This document shows, piece after piece, positions 1-6,898 of a stretch of 8,684 nt of DNA. Numbering within the stretch: position 1 is the first letter of the stretch; each line of letters begins with the position of its first letter. The notes under the pieces are model-generated. The model searched no databases and had not been told where the DNA came from. It worked only from the letters and a program-made list of their open reading frames with translations. The DNA lies in the NCBI GenBank assembly GCA_027063545.1, contig JAMORN010000118.1, forward strand, positions 1-8,684. The letters run 5' to 3'. Position numbers and translations under genes: made by a program. The stretch comes from a bacterium. Lineage in GTDB: Bacteria > JAMORN01.

Positions 1-1
1 C

Positions 2-841
2 TCTGATCATGATGGTATAGACGATAAACATGATAAATGTCCGTTCCAACCAGAAGATATAGATGGATTCCAAGACAAAGATGGTTGTCCTGATCCTGAT
101 AATGACCAAGATGGTATTCCTGATGTTAAGGATAAATGTCCAGGTACTGATAAAACTGTAAAAGAAGGAAAAAACACAAGAGAAACATACAATGGTATAG
201 ATGATGAAGATGGTTGTCCTGAAGAGATAGTAGATAAAGATGGTGATGGTATAGATGATAAAGTTGATAAATGTCCATTACAACCAGAAGATATAGATGG
301 ATTCCAAGACAAAGATGGTTGTCCTGATCCTGATAATGACCAAGATGGTATTCCTGATGTGAAAGATAAATGTCCAGGTACTGATAAAACTGTAAAAGAA
401 GGAAAAAATACAAAAGAAACATATAATGGTTTTGAAGATGAAGATGGTTGCCCTGATCAAAAACCTGTAATTAAAAAGCCACCTAAAAAGAAATTTATAC
501 CTCAAAGATTTAGATTAAAAGTATTTTTCAAAACTGGTAGTGCTAGACTTACACCTGATAGTTATCCTGCATTAAATGACTTATGTGCTAAGTTAAAAGC
601 TAATCCAAAAGTTAAGATATTAATAGAGGGTCATACAGATAATAGAGGAAGCTTCAAATACAATATGAGACTCTCTAGAAGAAGAGCAATGGCTGTTAAA
701 AGATATCTTGTTAAAAAATGTGGAATTGATCCTTCAAGAATTAAAACAAAAGGTTATGGACCAACAAAACCAATTGCTGATAACTCTACACCTGAAGGAA
801 GAGAGTTGAATAGAAGAATTGAAGTTAAGAGACTTAACTAA
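2..841 (+). CDS. OmpA-family outer-membrane protein with thrombospondin type-3 repeats (5' partial)
   Basis: The start lies left of the window; 279 residues are visible. The first ~150 are acidic repeats of the thrombospondin type-3 kind (DxDxDGxxDxxDKCP and DGFxDxDGCPDPDND), known to bind calcium and to act as a rigid stalk. A Lys/Pro-rich linker (about 458-505) follows, then an OmpA C-terminal peptidoglycan-binding domain (about 506-838). That domain shows GHTDNRGS (629-652), the N..LSRRRAMAVKRYL helix and the closing NRRIEV motif, which contain the Asp and Arg expected to hold diaminopimelate. In this family a beta-barrel or other N-terminal domain usually comes before the repeats, so the missing part probably carries the signal peptide and barrel. 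The inferred role is to tether the outer membrane to peptidoglycan. The gene ends in TAA just before a strong terminator, so it is the last cistron of its transcript unless there is read-through. Family assignment is secure; the exact physiological role is not. Confidence 0.92.
   Translation, partial: SDHDGIDDKHDKCPFQPEDIDGFQDKDGCPDPDNDQDGIPDVKDKCPGTDKTVKEGKNTRETYNGIDDEDGCPEEIVDKDGDGIDDKVDKCPLQPEDIDGFQDKDGCPDPDNDQDGIPDVKDKCPGTDKTVKEGKNTKETYNGFEDEDGCPDQKPVIKKPPKKKFIPQRFRLKVFFKTGSARLTPDSYPALNDLCAKLKANPKVKILIEGHTDNRGSFKYNMRLSRRRAMAVKRYLVKKCGIDPSRIKTKGYGPTKPIADNSTPEGRELNRRIEVKRLN
5..454 (+). repeat. 234-bp tandem duplication inside the OmpA TSP3 array
   Basis: Positions 5-220 recur at 239-454, a period of exactly 234 bp (78 codons), so the frame is kept. 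By hand count the two copies differ at about 16 of 216 bases. One 80-bp block (47-126 against 281-360) is identical, and so is a 44-bp block (131-174 against 365-408). About half of the differences are silent; the others change residues mostly between the calcium-binding Asp positions (H/G, H/V, F/L, R/K, I/F, D/E). Each unit contains two DKCP and two DGCP motifs. The array starts at the window edge, so more copies may lie to the left. Confidence 0.9.
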
Positions 842-3089
842 TATAAAACTCCCCTCTTGGCAACAAAAGCTAAGAGGGGAGATTTTTTTTATATTTTTTC
901 TTTTAATCTTTTTTTACTCTAATGTATTTTCTTATTATAAAGTATGGGTGTTTTTCCATAGAAATTTATCAAGTAATCAGATAAATAATTTTCTTAAATC
1001 CCAAAAAATAAAAACAACATATATATCATATAATTTAAAAATAGCATCATGTTTTCTTAACAAAGATAATCTTAAAAGATTAAAAGAATATAAAAATTTT
1101 ATAACAGGTTTTTCTTTAGTTAAATCATATAGATTTGATAATATTGTTCCTTTAAAAAAAAGTTTTTCTTACAATTTAGAGGTTGATGAAAAAAATCTTT
1201 GGAGAGAAAAATTCTCTTCCCAGTTTTATTATCAATATAAATTTGGTGGAATAATCTCTTTTTTGAATTATTTTGACTTAGATACCTTAAAAAAAGTAAA
1301 AATAGGTGTTATAGATGCTGGTTTTTTCTCAGATAATAAATCTTTTTCTAAAATAAATATAAAAGAAGTCAAAAACTTAACTCCTGAAGGATTAGATGAA
1401 GATGTCTCAGGAGCATCCCATGGAACCCTTGTTACTTCTTTAATAGGAGGATACTCTCCTTATCAAATCTATACATCTGGCATAGGTTGTGATTTTTATT
1501 TAGTGAAAACAGAAGTTAATAAATATGAGAGAATTATTGAAGAAGATTTTCTTCTTCACGGAATAGAATATCTTGCTGATACCATTGGTATAGATGTTAT
1601 AAATATATCCTTAGGATATAATATATTTGATGATACAACTCAACATGATATACAACAATTAACAGGTGATTCTCTTGTTTTAGAAAAGGCTATAAACTAC
1701 TACTTTTACAATAAAGGGATTATTTTTACAATTGCTGCTGGTAATGAATATACTTCTGATTGGAAATATATTATTGTTCCTGCTGATGCTAAAGAGGCAA
1801 TATCTGTTGGTAGTGTTAATTCAGATAGTATTCATTCTCTTTTTTCTTCGGTGGGAATTTCTGAGAATAATATTAAACCAAATGTTGTTTATTTGGGCGA
1901 AAATGTATCAGGCTTTAATGGAACAAATGATAATAGTTATATTGAAACAGCTTCTGGAACATCTTTAGCTTCTCCTTTAGTCTTAAATTATATAATACTA
2001 GCAAAAAGACTTCTTAATTTATCCCCTTTTGAAATAAAAGATAAACTATATAGAACTTCATCAAATTGGAATAATCCAAATTTAGTATATGGTTATGGAA
2101 TACCTAATGCTTTCAAATTATTAAATGACTCTTCTAATATATTTGGCTTTGTTTTAGATAAAGATACAAAAAATCCTTTATATGGGGTAAAAATAAAATA
2201 TAATAACAGAGAAATCCTTTCCTCAAGCGATGGTTTCTTTTATATAGGCGATCTTTCAGAAAAAAATATTTCTATCAAATTATCTTATCCTGGTTTTTAT
2301 GATACTACCTATGTTTTATCTACACTTTCTTTTGATTCTTTACTTTTAAGGAAAAAAATGAATACCTTAACATTATATCTTTACTATAATCAAAATACTC
2401 CTCTACTTACTTATGCAAAAATTAAATATTTAGATGATAATAATAACACTATTGATTCTAGTTATTCTCTAAATGATTTCTCCTTTTTTATCCCTGAAAA
2501 ATTTTCTAAAATAAAAATAGAATATAATGACCCATTAACCCATTCTGTTATCACAAAAGTAATATCAAAAGACACATTATATAATGGAAAAAAAATATTT
2601 CTTATGCAGAATATTAAGATAATAACATTTTTAAATAACCTCAACAATCCTATAGATAATATGGACGTATCTATTATTTCTGGAAAAAAAATTATTAACT
2701 TAAAAACTGATCAAAATGGAAAAGTTATTATATTATATGATGATATAAATTCTTTTAATTTTTCTGTAAAAACAAACTCAAACATATACGAAAATATTAT
2801 AGTTAATATGTCATTTTCTTCTGAAGATACAACAATTTTTTTAAATATAAAACCTTATATTTACCCAAATCCTGCTATAGGAGACCAAAATATTTATATA
2901 AGAAGTGAAGATAATGATGAAATTTTTATTGTAAATTCTAATGGTAGAATTTTAGATTTAAACCTTGTCTATAATCCTATTGAAAAGAGTTTTATACTAA
3001 ACTCCTTTGATTTATCCTCAGGTGTTTATTATATTATAATCAAAAGAGGGGAGAAAAAATTTAGAAAAAAAATTTTAGTAATTAAGTAA
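819..3089 (+). CDS. Secreted subtilisin-like serine protease (S8) with T9SS C-terminal sorting domain; start uncertain
   Basis: Numbering is from TTG 819. A hydrophobic signal-like segment (IFFIFFLLIFFYSNVFS, about 22-38) precedes YYKVWVFF, which resembles the mature N-terminus of Bacteroidetes-type S8 proteases. The catalytic triad is complete: Asp166 in GVIDAG, His201 in SHGT, Ser382 in GTSLASP, with oxyanion Asn309 in AAGN. After the protease domain (about 160-410) comes a carboxypeptidase-regulatory-like beta sandwich (about 440-530), more beta-rich sequence, and a type-A sorting domain (682-756: YPNP, then DLSSGVYYIII and a basic KKFRKKILVIK end). Such tails direct cargo through the type IX secretion system, so the enzyme should act at the cell surface or outside. 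No ATG or GTG precedes the signal segment in frame. TTG 819 is the only conventional codon that includes it; it overlaps the OmpA gene by 23 bp and puts the terminator inside the coding region. GTG 948 would lose the signal peptide. ComEC follows after 8 bp. Function is confident; the start is not. Confidence 0.87.
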   Translation: MKLRDLTNIKLPSWQQKLRGEIFFIFFLLIFFYSNVFSYYKVWVFFHRNLSSNQINNFLKSQKIKTTYISYNLKIASCFLNKDNLKRLKEYKNFITGFSLVKSYRFDNIVPLKKSFSYNLEVDEKNLWREKFSSQFYYQYKFGGIISFLNYFDLDTLKKVKIGVIDAGFFSDNKSFSKINIKEVKNLTPEGLDEDVSGASHGTLVTSLIGGYSPYQIYTSGIGCDFYLVKTEVNKYERIIEEDFLLHGIEYLADTIGIDVINISLGYNIFDDTTQHDIQQLTGDSLVLEKAINYYFYNKGIIFTIAAGNEYTSDWKYIIVPADAKEAISVGSVNSDSIHSLFSSVGISENNIKPNVVYLGENVSGFNGTNDNSYIETASGTSLASPLVLNYIILAKRLLNLSPFEIKDKLYRTSSNWNNPNLVYGYGIPNAFKLLNDSSNIFGFVLDKDTKNPLYGVKIKYNNREILSSSDGFFYIGDLSEKNISIKLSYPGFYDTTYVLSTLSFDSLLLRKKMNTLTLYLYYNQNTPLLTYAKIKYLDDNNNTIDSSYSLNDFSFFIPEKFSKIKIEYNDPLTHSVITKVISKDTLYNGKKIFLMQNIKIITFLNNLNNPIDNMDVSIISGKKIINLKTDQNGKVIILYDDINSFNFSVKTNSNIYENIIVNMSFSSEDTTIFLNIKPYIYPNPAIGDQNIYIRSEDNDEIFIVNSNGRILDLNLVYNPIEKSFILNSFDLSSGVYYIIIKRGEKKFRKKILVIK
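849..890 (+). terminator. Rho-independent terminator after the OmpA gene
   Basis: The arm CTCCCCTCTTGGC (849-861) pairs with GCTAAGAGGGGAG (869-881), a 13-bp stem with one G-T wobble, around a 7-base loop AACAAAA (862-868). Eight T follow (883-890), and then another AT-rich T-rich stretch. The stem begins 7 bases after the OmpA stop codon. This is by far the most GC-rich hairpin in the window and a textbook intrinsic terminator on the plus strand. It lies within the open frame of the next gene (see the protease entry). Confidence 0.9.
872..881 (+). promoter_or_regulatory. Possible Shine-Dalgarno site embedded in the terminator's 3' arm
   Basis: AAGAGGGGAG is a good match to the anti-16S 3' end and is the only strong ribosome-binding-like sequence before the protease signal peptide. 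It is also the descending arm of the terminator stem, so folding would hide it. In the protease frame it is followed by ATT 882 and ATA 891 (9-base spacing from the site to ATA), which are rare start codons. The match could simply be a by-product of the terminator sequence. Confidence 0.3.
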
Positions 3090-3097
3090 AATATTTT

Positions 3098-4879
3098 ATG
3101 GGTATCCAATTCTGGAGAGTCCCTAGTTTTATTTTATCTATAGAAATTATTTTTATTTTAATTTTAAGTTTTATTATATTATACTTTTTTAAAATAGATT
3201 TTTTTTTATTAAAAAATCCTTTAATATCTTCATTTACAACTCTTTTTATACTTATTGTATCTTATTATCTTAACAAAGAAAAATATTTATCCTCTTACAT
3301 TTTGAAATTAATAAACATAAGTTCTCTTTTTCTCTTTTTTACATCTATATTTTTATTTCATATAAATGAAAAAGAAATAAAAACAACCAAATTTTATATT
3401 GTAAAAAAAATTGGGAAAAATTCTTTTATTATAAAAACAAAGGATAGAAAAACATTTCTTCTAAAAACAAAGAGAAAACTTTCAAAAGAAAGTATATATC
3501 TTTCTAAATTAAAACTCAAACCTATTGATTATCCTTTATCTTTTAAATTTTATCTCTTTTCTAATAAGATTTTTTATTCTGCATATCCTATTTATGTAAA
3601 AAAAGTTGGAAAAAAGCCAGAAACTTTTCAAGAAAAAATAAGAAGTTTTATCTTAAAAAATAGTAAAAAATATCTAAATAAATATGGCTTTATGTTTTTT
3701 TCTTCCTTAATTTTGGGGAAAAGGGAATTTCTAGACAAGGATTATAAGGAAAAAATTAAGTCTTTAGGTATTATGCATCTTTTCGCAATTTCTGGTCTTC
3801 ATATTGGAATTATTACATTTTTAATTCTTTATTTTGTAGAAAAACTTCCTTTTTTCCCTAAAACTAGACTTTTTATTTTTTCTTTCCTTTTAGTATTATA
3901 TGGCTTTATTGTTGGGGCTCAAAGCAGTGTTGTAAGAAGTATTATAATGTTTATTCTCCTATTTTCGAAAAAGATGTTAGGAAAAGTCCAGGATTCTTTT
4001 AATTTACTATTTATAAGTTTTATTATTTCTCTTGTATTTTATCCTTTTTATATCTTTTCAATAGGATTTTATTTTTCATACTTAGCTACATTTGCAATTT
4101 TAATATTTATAAGCTTTGTTAAAGAAGAGAACAAAGAAGAGCAAAAACTTTTTAATAAAATATCAAATTATATATCCGATTCTTTTAGAATATCTACATT
4201 TACTATACTCTATACATCTATAGTAAGTTTATATTTTTTTAATACATTAAATATATTAACAATTATTACTACTTTTATTTTATCTCCATTAATTTTTATA
4301 ATAGTTAGTTTAAGTTTTATATTTTTAATTTTTTTATTTATTCCTTTTTCCAGTTTTTTTCTTAAAATAGTTGCCTTTTTCATAAATATATCATCTTTTT
4401 TAACATTAAAATTATCAGAAATTTTATATAATATATTTGATTATAATCTTATTTTCCTACCTGTTTTAGATAAAACATTAGTTATATTTATCTTTTTTAT
4501 TTTAATTTTTTTTACCCTTTACATAGTCTTAAAAAAATTAATTTTTTTACTATTTAATATTCTTACTTATATTATACTTTTACTATATATCGTTTTTATA
4601 CTTCCGCATATATTCTTTATTTACAAAACTCCGGATTATTTAATAATATCTAATTCTTATAAAACAATAATTCTAAAAGAACATCCTAAAGTCTTTATTC
4701 CACCATTCTTCTCGGGCACATCTACTGAGATTTTTTATATTAATAAAGAAAAAAATATTATTATAGAATCAAAATATATTCCAAAGACTAAAATATTAAA
4801 TAACTTTTCAATAATAGAGATAAAAGGGAAAAAATTTAAATTAGAAAATTTTAAAATTTTAAGATCCTTTATTTTCTAA
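3098..4879 (+). CDS. comEC: ComEC/Rec2-family competence membrane channel, lacking the C-terminal metallo-beta-lactamase domain
   Basis: ComEC forms the inner-membrane channel that brings single-stranded DNA into the cytoplasm during natural transformation. The 593-residue protein opens with hydrophobic helices (about 8-110), then a small soluble segment (about 110-180) where the OB-like DUF4131 region lies in relatives. The Competence domain follows, with its diagnostic GIMHLFAISGLHIG (224-237), Arg280 starting the RSIIMF helix, and GFYFSYLAT (323-331). More membrane helices run to about residue 505. The last 83 residues (511-593) are beta-rich and carry no HxHxDH metal motif, so the beta-lactamase-like domain of longer ComEC proteins (about 750 residues) is absent. 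Such short forms are known in other bacteria, so this need not be a truncation. ATG 3098 lies 8 bp after the protease stop with no clear ribosome-binding site, which suggests translation coupled to the protease gene. The two products have no obvious shared function. Confidence 0.88.
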   Translation: MGIQFWRVPSFILSIEIIFILILSFIILYFFKIDFFLLKNPLISSFTTLFILIVSYYLNKEKYLSSYILKLINISSLFLFFTSIFLFHINEKEIKTTKFYIVKKIGKNSFIIKTKDRKTFLLKTKRKLSKESIYLSKLKLKPIDYPLSFKFYLFSNKIFYSAYPIYVKKVGKKPETFQEKIRSFILKNSKKYLNKYGFMFFSSLILGKREFLDKDYKEKIKSLGIMHLFAISGLHIGIITFLILYFVEKLPFFPKTRLFIFSFLLVLYGFIVGAQSSVVRSIIMFILLFSKKMLGKVQDSFNLLFISFIISLVFYPFYIFSIGFYFSYLATFAILIFISFVKEENKEEQKLFNKISNYISDSFRISTFTILYTSIVSLYFFNTLNILTIITTFILSPLIFIIVSLSFIFLIFLFIPFSSFFLKIVAFFINISSFLTLKLSEILYNIFDYNLIFLPVLDKTLVIFIFFILIFFTLYIVLKKLIFLLFNILTYIILLLYIVFILPHIFFIYKTPDYLIISNSYKTIILKEHPKVFIPPFFSGTSTEIFYINKEKNIIIESKYIPKTKILNNFSIIEIKGKKFKLENFKILRSFIF

Positions 4880-4936
4880 CTTTTTATCTAAAGAAAGTTC
4901 TTTTAGCATCCCAATATCACAAAGAACCAATTATTT

Positions 4937-5193
4937 CTACTTTGACTTATGCTCTATATAATTTTTGTATATATCATCTAACTTTTGTTTAAAGAATATA
5001 TAAATATCACTCTGCATATCTTTTTCACTTTTAAAGTCCCATATCCAAAATTATTTAAATTCTATCTCTTTAAAATGTATTCCCTTCAATCTAAAAAGAT
5101 CAAAAGAAAAAAAAACACCTCTCCAATTAAAAAATCCCCTTCTCTATATGGATTTGCTTTTAAAAGAAGACTTTTGAAAGCAACATATCCCAT
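4937..5193 (-). pseudogene. Broken minus-strand reading frame of unknown family behind leuA
   Basis: Read on the minus strand, an ATG (5193-5191) 14 bases after the leuA stop begins MGYVAFKSLLLKANPYREGD and stays open to a run of nine T (plus-strand A run 5107-5115), where it soon meets a stop. Adding one T there would continue into SFDLFRLKGIHFKEIEFK, then one in-frame TAA, then FWIWDFKSEKDMQSD and a Lys/Asp-rich stretch ending KNYIEHKSK and TAG (4939-4937). After that TAG and one more stop, the same frame goes on with CDIGMLKELSLDKKLENKGS to TAA at 4859, overlapping the end of comEC. Composition (purine-rich on the minus strand, charged helical residues) looks like former coding sequence. 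It would have been a small, mostly hydrophilic protein. I do not recognise the family. AT-rich DNA gives protein-like frames by chance, so this is tentative. Confidence 0.35.
5154..5183. other. 13-bp inverted repeat (hairpin) between comEC and leuA
   Basis: TTGCTTTTAAAAG (5154-5166) pairs with CTTTTGAAAGCAA (5171-5183), including one G-T pair when read as plus-strand RNA, around the 4-base loop AAGA. It begins 24 bases past the leuA stop on the minus strand. There is no T tract after it on either strand, so it is not a standard intrinsic terminator. It may still stabilise or end the leuA transcript. It lies inside the broken minus-strand frame. Confidence 0.5.
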
Positions 5194-5207
5194 CTATTTT
5201 ATCTCTT

Positions 5208-6755
5208 CTATTTTTCCCTAAAAAGAAGATTCAATCCATTAACAATAGCTTTTATATTTGCCTCTCTAGTATCTGGATCCATACCCCTTGCTATTACTGA
5301 TTTTCCTGTATTTAAATTCTTTAATTTTATAGTTGTTAAAGCCTGCGCAGAAGAACCTTTTTGTTCAATATCAAAAGCCTCTTGTGCAAACTCTTCTAAC
5401 TTTAAATTAAAGCCATGACTATTTAATAGATTAATAAAAGCATCTATCGGTCCATCACCAACGCATTCATCCTTTATTATCTTATCATTATATTGAAGCT
5501 TTAAAAAATAAAATTGATTACCATCTTCTTTATGAAGTTCCTTAAATTCTAAAACTTTAAAAGGTCCATCCACATTTAATATATGCTTTTTATACTCTTC
5601 TACTATATCATTAAAATCTAATGCTCCCTTCTCCTCAGCTTTTTTCTTAAGAACTGGTTGTAAATAAGTTGCTTCCTCTATTGTTATTGGCCATTTATGA
5701 GATGATAAAATCTCATATATAGCACTTTTACCTGATTGGCTTGTAAACTCTAATATCTCACCTTTTCTTCCTATAAACTCTGGATCAATAGGTCTATAAG
5801 CACCTTTTTTCATGTTCTTTGTCTTTATACTACCATCTTGATGAATACCACTTCTATGAGCCAAAGCATCCCTTCCTATCAAAGGAGCCTTCTCACAAAT
5901 TGGCACACCTGATAACTCCTCAACCAATAACGCTGTTTCATAAATCTTTGAAAAATTAAGATCTACAGGAACCCCACAATTATATAAACTTACTGCTACC
6001 TCATATAAATTAGTATTTCCTGCCCTCTCTCCCAATCCATTTAGTGTAACCTCAAGCTGTGTTGCCCCAGCAAAAAAACTTTCCACAGTTGTTGCTGTTG
6101 CCTGTCCCAAATCATTATGACAATGAACAGAAATTATAGCCTTATCACCTATTCTTTCTACAACCCTTTTAACCATATTAACAAATGTAGAAACCCTGTA
6201 TCTTTCAACTGTATTTGGAAGATTTATAATTGAAGCTCCTGCTTCTATTACCTTCTCAAAAGTTTCTATTACAAAATCAAGATTCTCTAAGCTATCACCA
6301 AAATGCTCTGCTGAAAACTGAACCTCTCCTTTTTCACCTAAAAGACTCTTTGCATAAGCTACCATCTCGACAGCTATCTTTTGAACATCTTTAGGATCCT
6401 TCTTTAAAACATATTTCATAGCAAATGGAGATAGAGCTATAAATGTATGAATTCTAGGTTTTTTTGCATCTTTTATAGCCTCATAAGCTTTATTTATATC
6501 ATATTCCTTTGCCCTTGCTAAAGTAGAAACAACAACTTTATCATTTGCTAAAGAAGCTAAATGTTTAACAGCATCAAAATCCATATCACTTGCCGCAGCA
6601 AATCCCACTTCTATTCCCTGAACACCTAACTCTAATAACGCTTTAAAAACAATCTCTTTTTCCTTTATATTCCAAGGCTTCTTTAAAGCCTGATTCCCGT
6701 CTCTTAATGTTACATCATAAAAGAAAGGCTTTCTAGATACACCTGTTTCATTCAT
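5208..6755 (-). CDS. leuA: 2-isopropylmalate synthase (alpha-isopropylmalate/homocitrate synthase family)
   Basis: This enzyme condenses acetyl-CoA with 2-oxoisovalerate, the first committed step of leucine synthesis in the cytoplasm. The 515-residue protein has a DRE-TIM barrel (about 10-290) with the signature DVTLRDGNQ (14-22, metal ligand Asp19), metal-binding HCHND (His211, His213) and GERAGN (Asn247). A linker region carries SGIHQDG (302-308), and the C-terminal LeuA regulatory/dimer domain (about 395-513) shows GDGPIDAF, the site type for leucine feedback. LRDGNQ, SQSGK and the tail resemble type-2 LeuA, while the short length and the RIHTFIALSP segment resemble type 1. A citramalate or homocitrate synthase cannot be fully excluded. 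The start at ATG 6755 is chosen over in-frame codons further upstream because a perfect GGAGG lies 6 bases before it and the family's conserved sequence begins just after it. It stands alone here: no leuB, leuC or leuD is in view. It diverges from the glycosyltransferase gene. Confidence 0.85.
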   Translation of the reverse strand: MNETGVSRKPFFYDVTLRDGNQALKKPWNIKEKEIVFKALLELGVQGIEVGFAAASDMDFDAVKHLASLANDKVVVSTLARAKEYDINKAYEAIKDAKKPRIHTFIALSPFAMKYVLKKDPKDVQKIAVEMVAYAKSLLGEKGEVQFSAEHFGDSLENLDFVIETFEKVIEAGASIINLPNTVERYRVSTFVNMVKRVVERIGDKAIISVHCHNDLGQATATTVESFFAGATQLEVTLNGLGERAGNTNLYEVAVSLYNCGVPVDLNFSKIYETALLVEELSGVPICEKAPLIGRDALAHRSGIHQDGSIKTKNMKKGAYRPIDPEFIGRKGEILEFTSQSGKSAIYEILSSHKWPITIEEATYLQPVLKKKAEEKGALDFNDIVEEYKKHILNVDGPFKVLEFKELHKEDGNQFYFLKLQYNDKIIKDECVGDGPIDAFINLLNSHGFNLKLEEFAQEAFDIEQKGSSAQALTTIKLKNLNTGKSVIARGMDPDTREANIKAIVNGLNLLFREK

Positions 6756-6761
6756 TTTTAT

Positions 6762-6766
6762 CCTCC
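6762..6766 (-). promoter_or_regulatory. Shine-Dalgarno site of leuA
   Basis: GGAGG on the minus strand (CCTCC on plus), six bases ahead of ATG 6755. It fixes that start in preference to in-frame codons further upstream, which would add about 25 Ile/Asn/Lys-rich residues. Confidence 0.85.
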
Positions 6767-6802
6767 AGATGATTTTCAATTTTGTAATTATTTTAATATT
6801 AT

Positions 6803-6830
6803 AATATATATTATTATTATATAAAGTCAA
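6803..6830 (-). promoter_or_regulatory. Candidate sigma-70-type promoter of leuA
   Basis: On the minus strand TTGACT (6830-6825) matches the -35 consensus at five of six bases. TATATT (6808-6803), 16 bases further on, is a five-of-six -10 box. A perfect TATAAT (6803-6798) overlaps its end but would need a 21-base spacer. The transcript would start about 40 bases before ATG 6755. In DNA this AT-rich -10 boxes are cheap; the TTGACT is the informative part. Confidence 0.45.
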
Positions 6831-6860
6831 ATAATTTAGAGTATTAAAAAAATAAAAAAA

Positions 6861-6874
6861 ATTTTAATTAAAAT
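6861..6874. repeat. 14-bp perfect palindrome in the leuA/glycosyltransferase divergent region
   Basis: ATTTTAATTAAAAT is identical to its reverse complement. It lies between the two divergent start codons, where an operator could sit, 26 bases before ATG 6901. It consists only of A and T in an almost purely A/T stretch, so chance is a serious alternative. Confidence 0.35.
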
Positions 6875-6879
6875 AAAAA

Positions 6880-6898
6880 CTTATTTATTTTAAATAAG
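6880..6898. repeat. 8-bp perfect inverted repeat directly before the glycosyltransferase start
   Basis: CTTATTTA (6880-6887) and TAAATAAG (6891-6898) are exact inverted copies around TTT. The right arm overlaps AAGG (6896-6899), the only ribosome-binding-like bases before ATG 6901. It could be an operator half-site pair, or a weak hairpin that masks the translation start. Confidence 0.4.

Larger units (their letters stand above)
4880..5207. other. Convergent gap between comEC and leuA
   Basis: This 328-base stretch separates two genes that face each other. It holds the broken minus-strand frame and the 13-bp hairpin listed separately. A weak 8-bp hairpin (AACTTTTT 4878-4885 with AGAAAGTT 4892-4899, one G-T pair) covers the comEC stop codon but has no T run. 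No convincing terminator, RNA gene or plus-strand gene is visible. Confidence 0.6.

Noticed and set aside
7-505. Open minus-strand frames across the TSP3 repeats
   Set aside because: They are low-complexity Ser/Leu/His/Tyr-rich antisense of the Asp/Gly/Lys-rich repeats. The plus strand clearly encodes the OmpA protein.
1732-1968. 78-codon plus-strand frame within the protease gene
   Set aside because: It is out of frame with the conserved catalytic motifs and is hydrophobic chance sequence in AT-rich DNA.
4878-4899. Weak hairpin over the comEC stop codon as a terminator
   Set aside because: It has only 8 AT-rich pairs with one wobble, and no T tract follows.
4985-5221. 78-codon plus-strand frame between comEC and leuA (TTG start), part of which (FKRRLLKATYPIYFI) faintly resembles the ComEC N-terminal segment
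   Set aside because: It has no ribosome-binding site, a rare start codon and Lys/Ser/Tyr-rich composition; the resemblance is too short. The minus strand looks more like former coding sequence.
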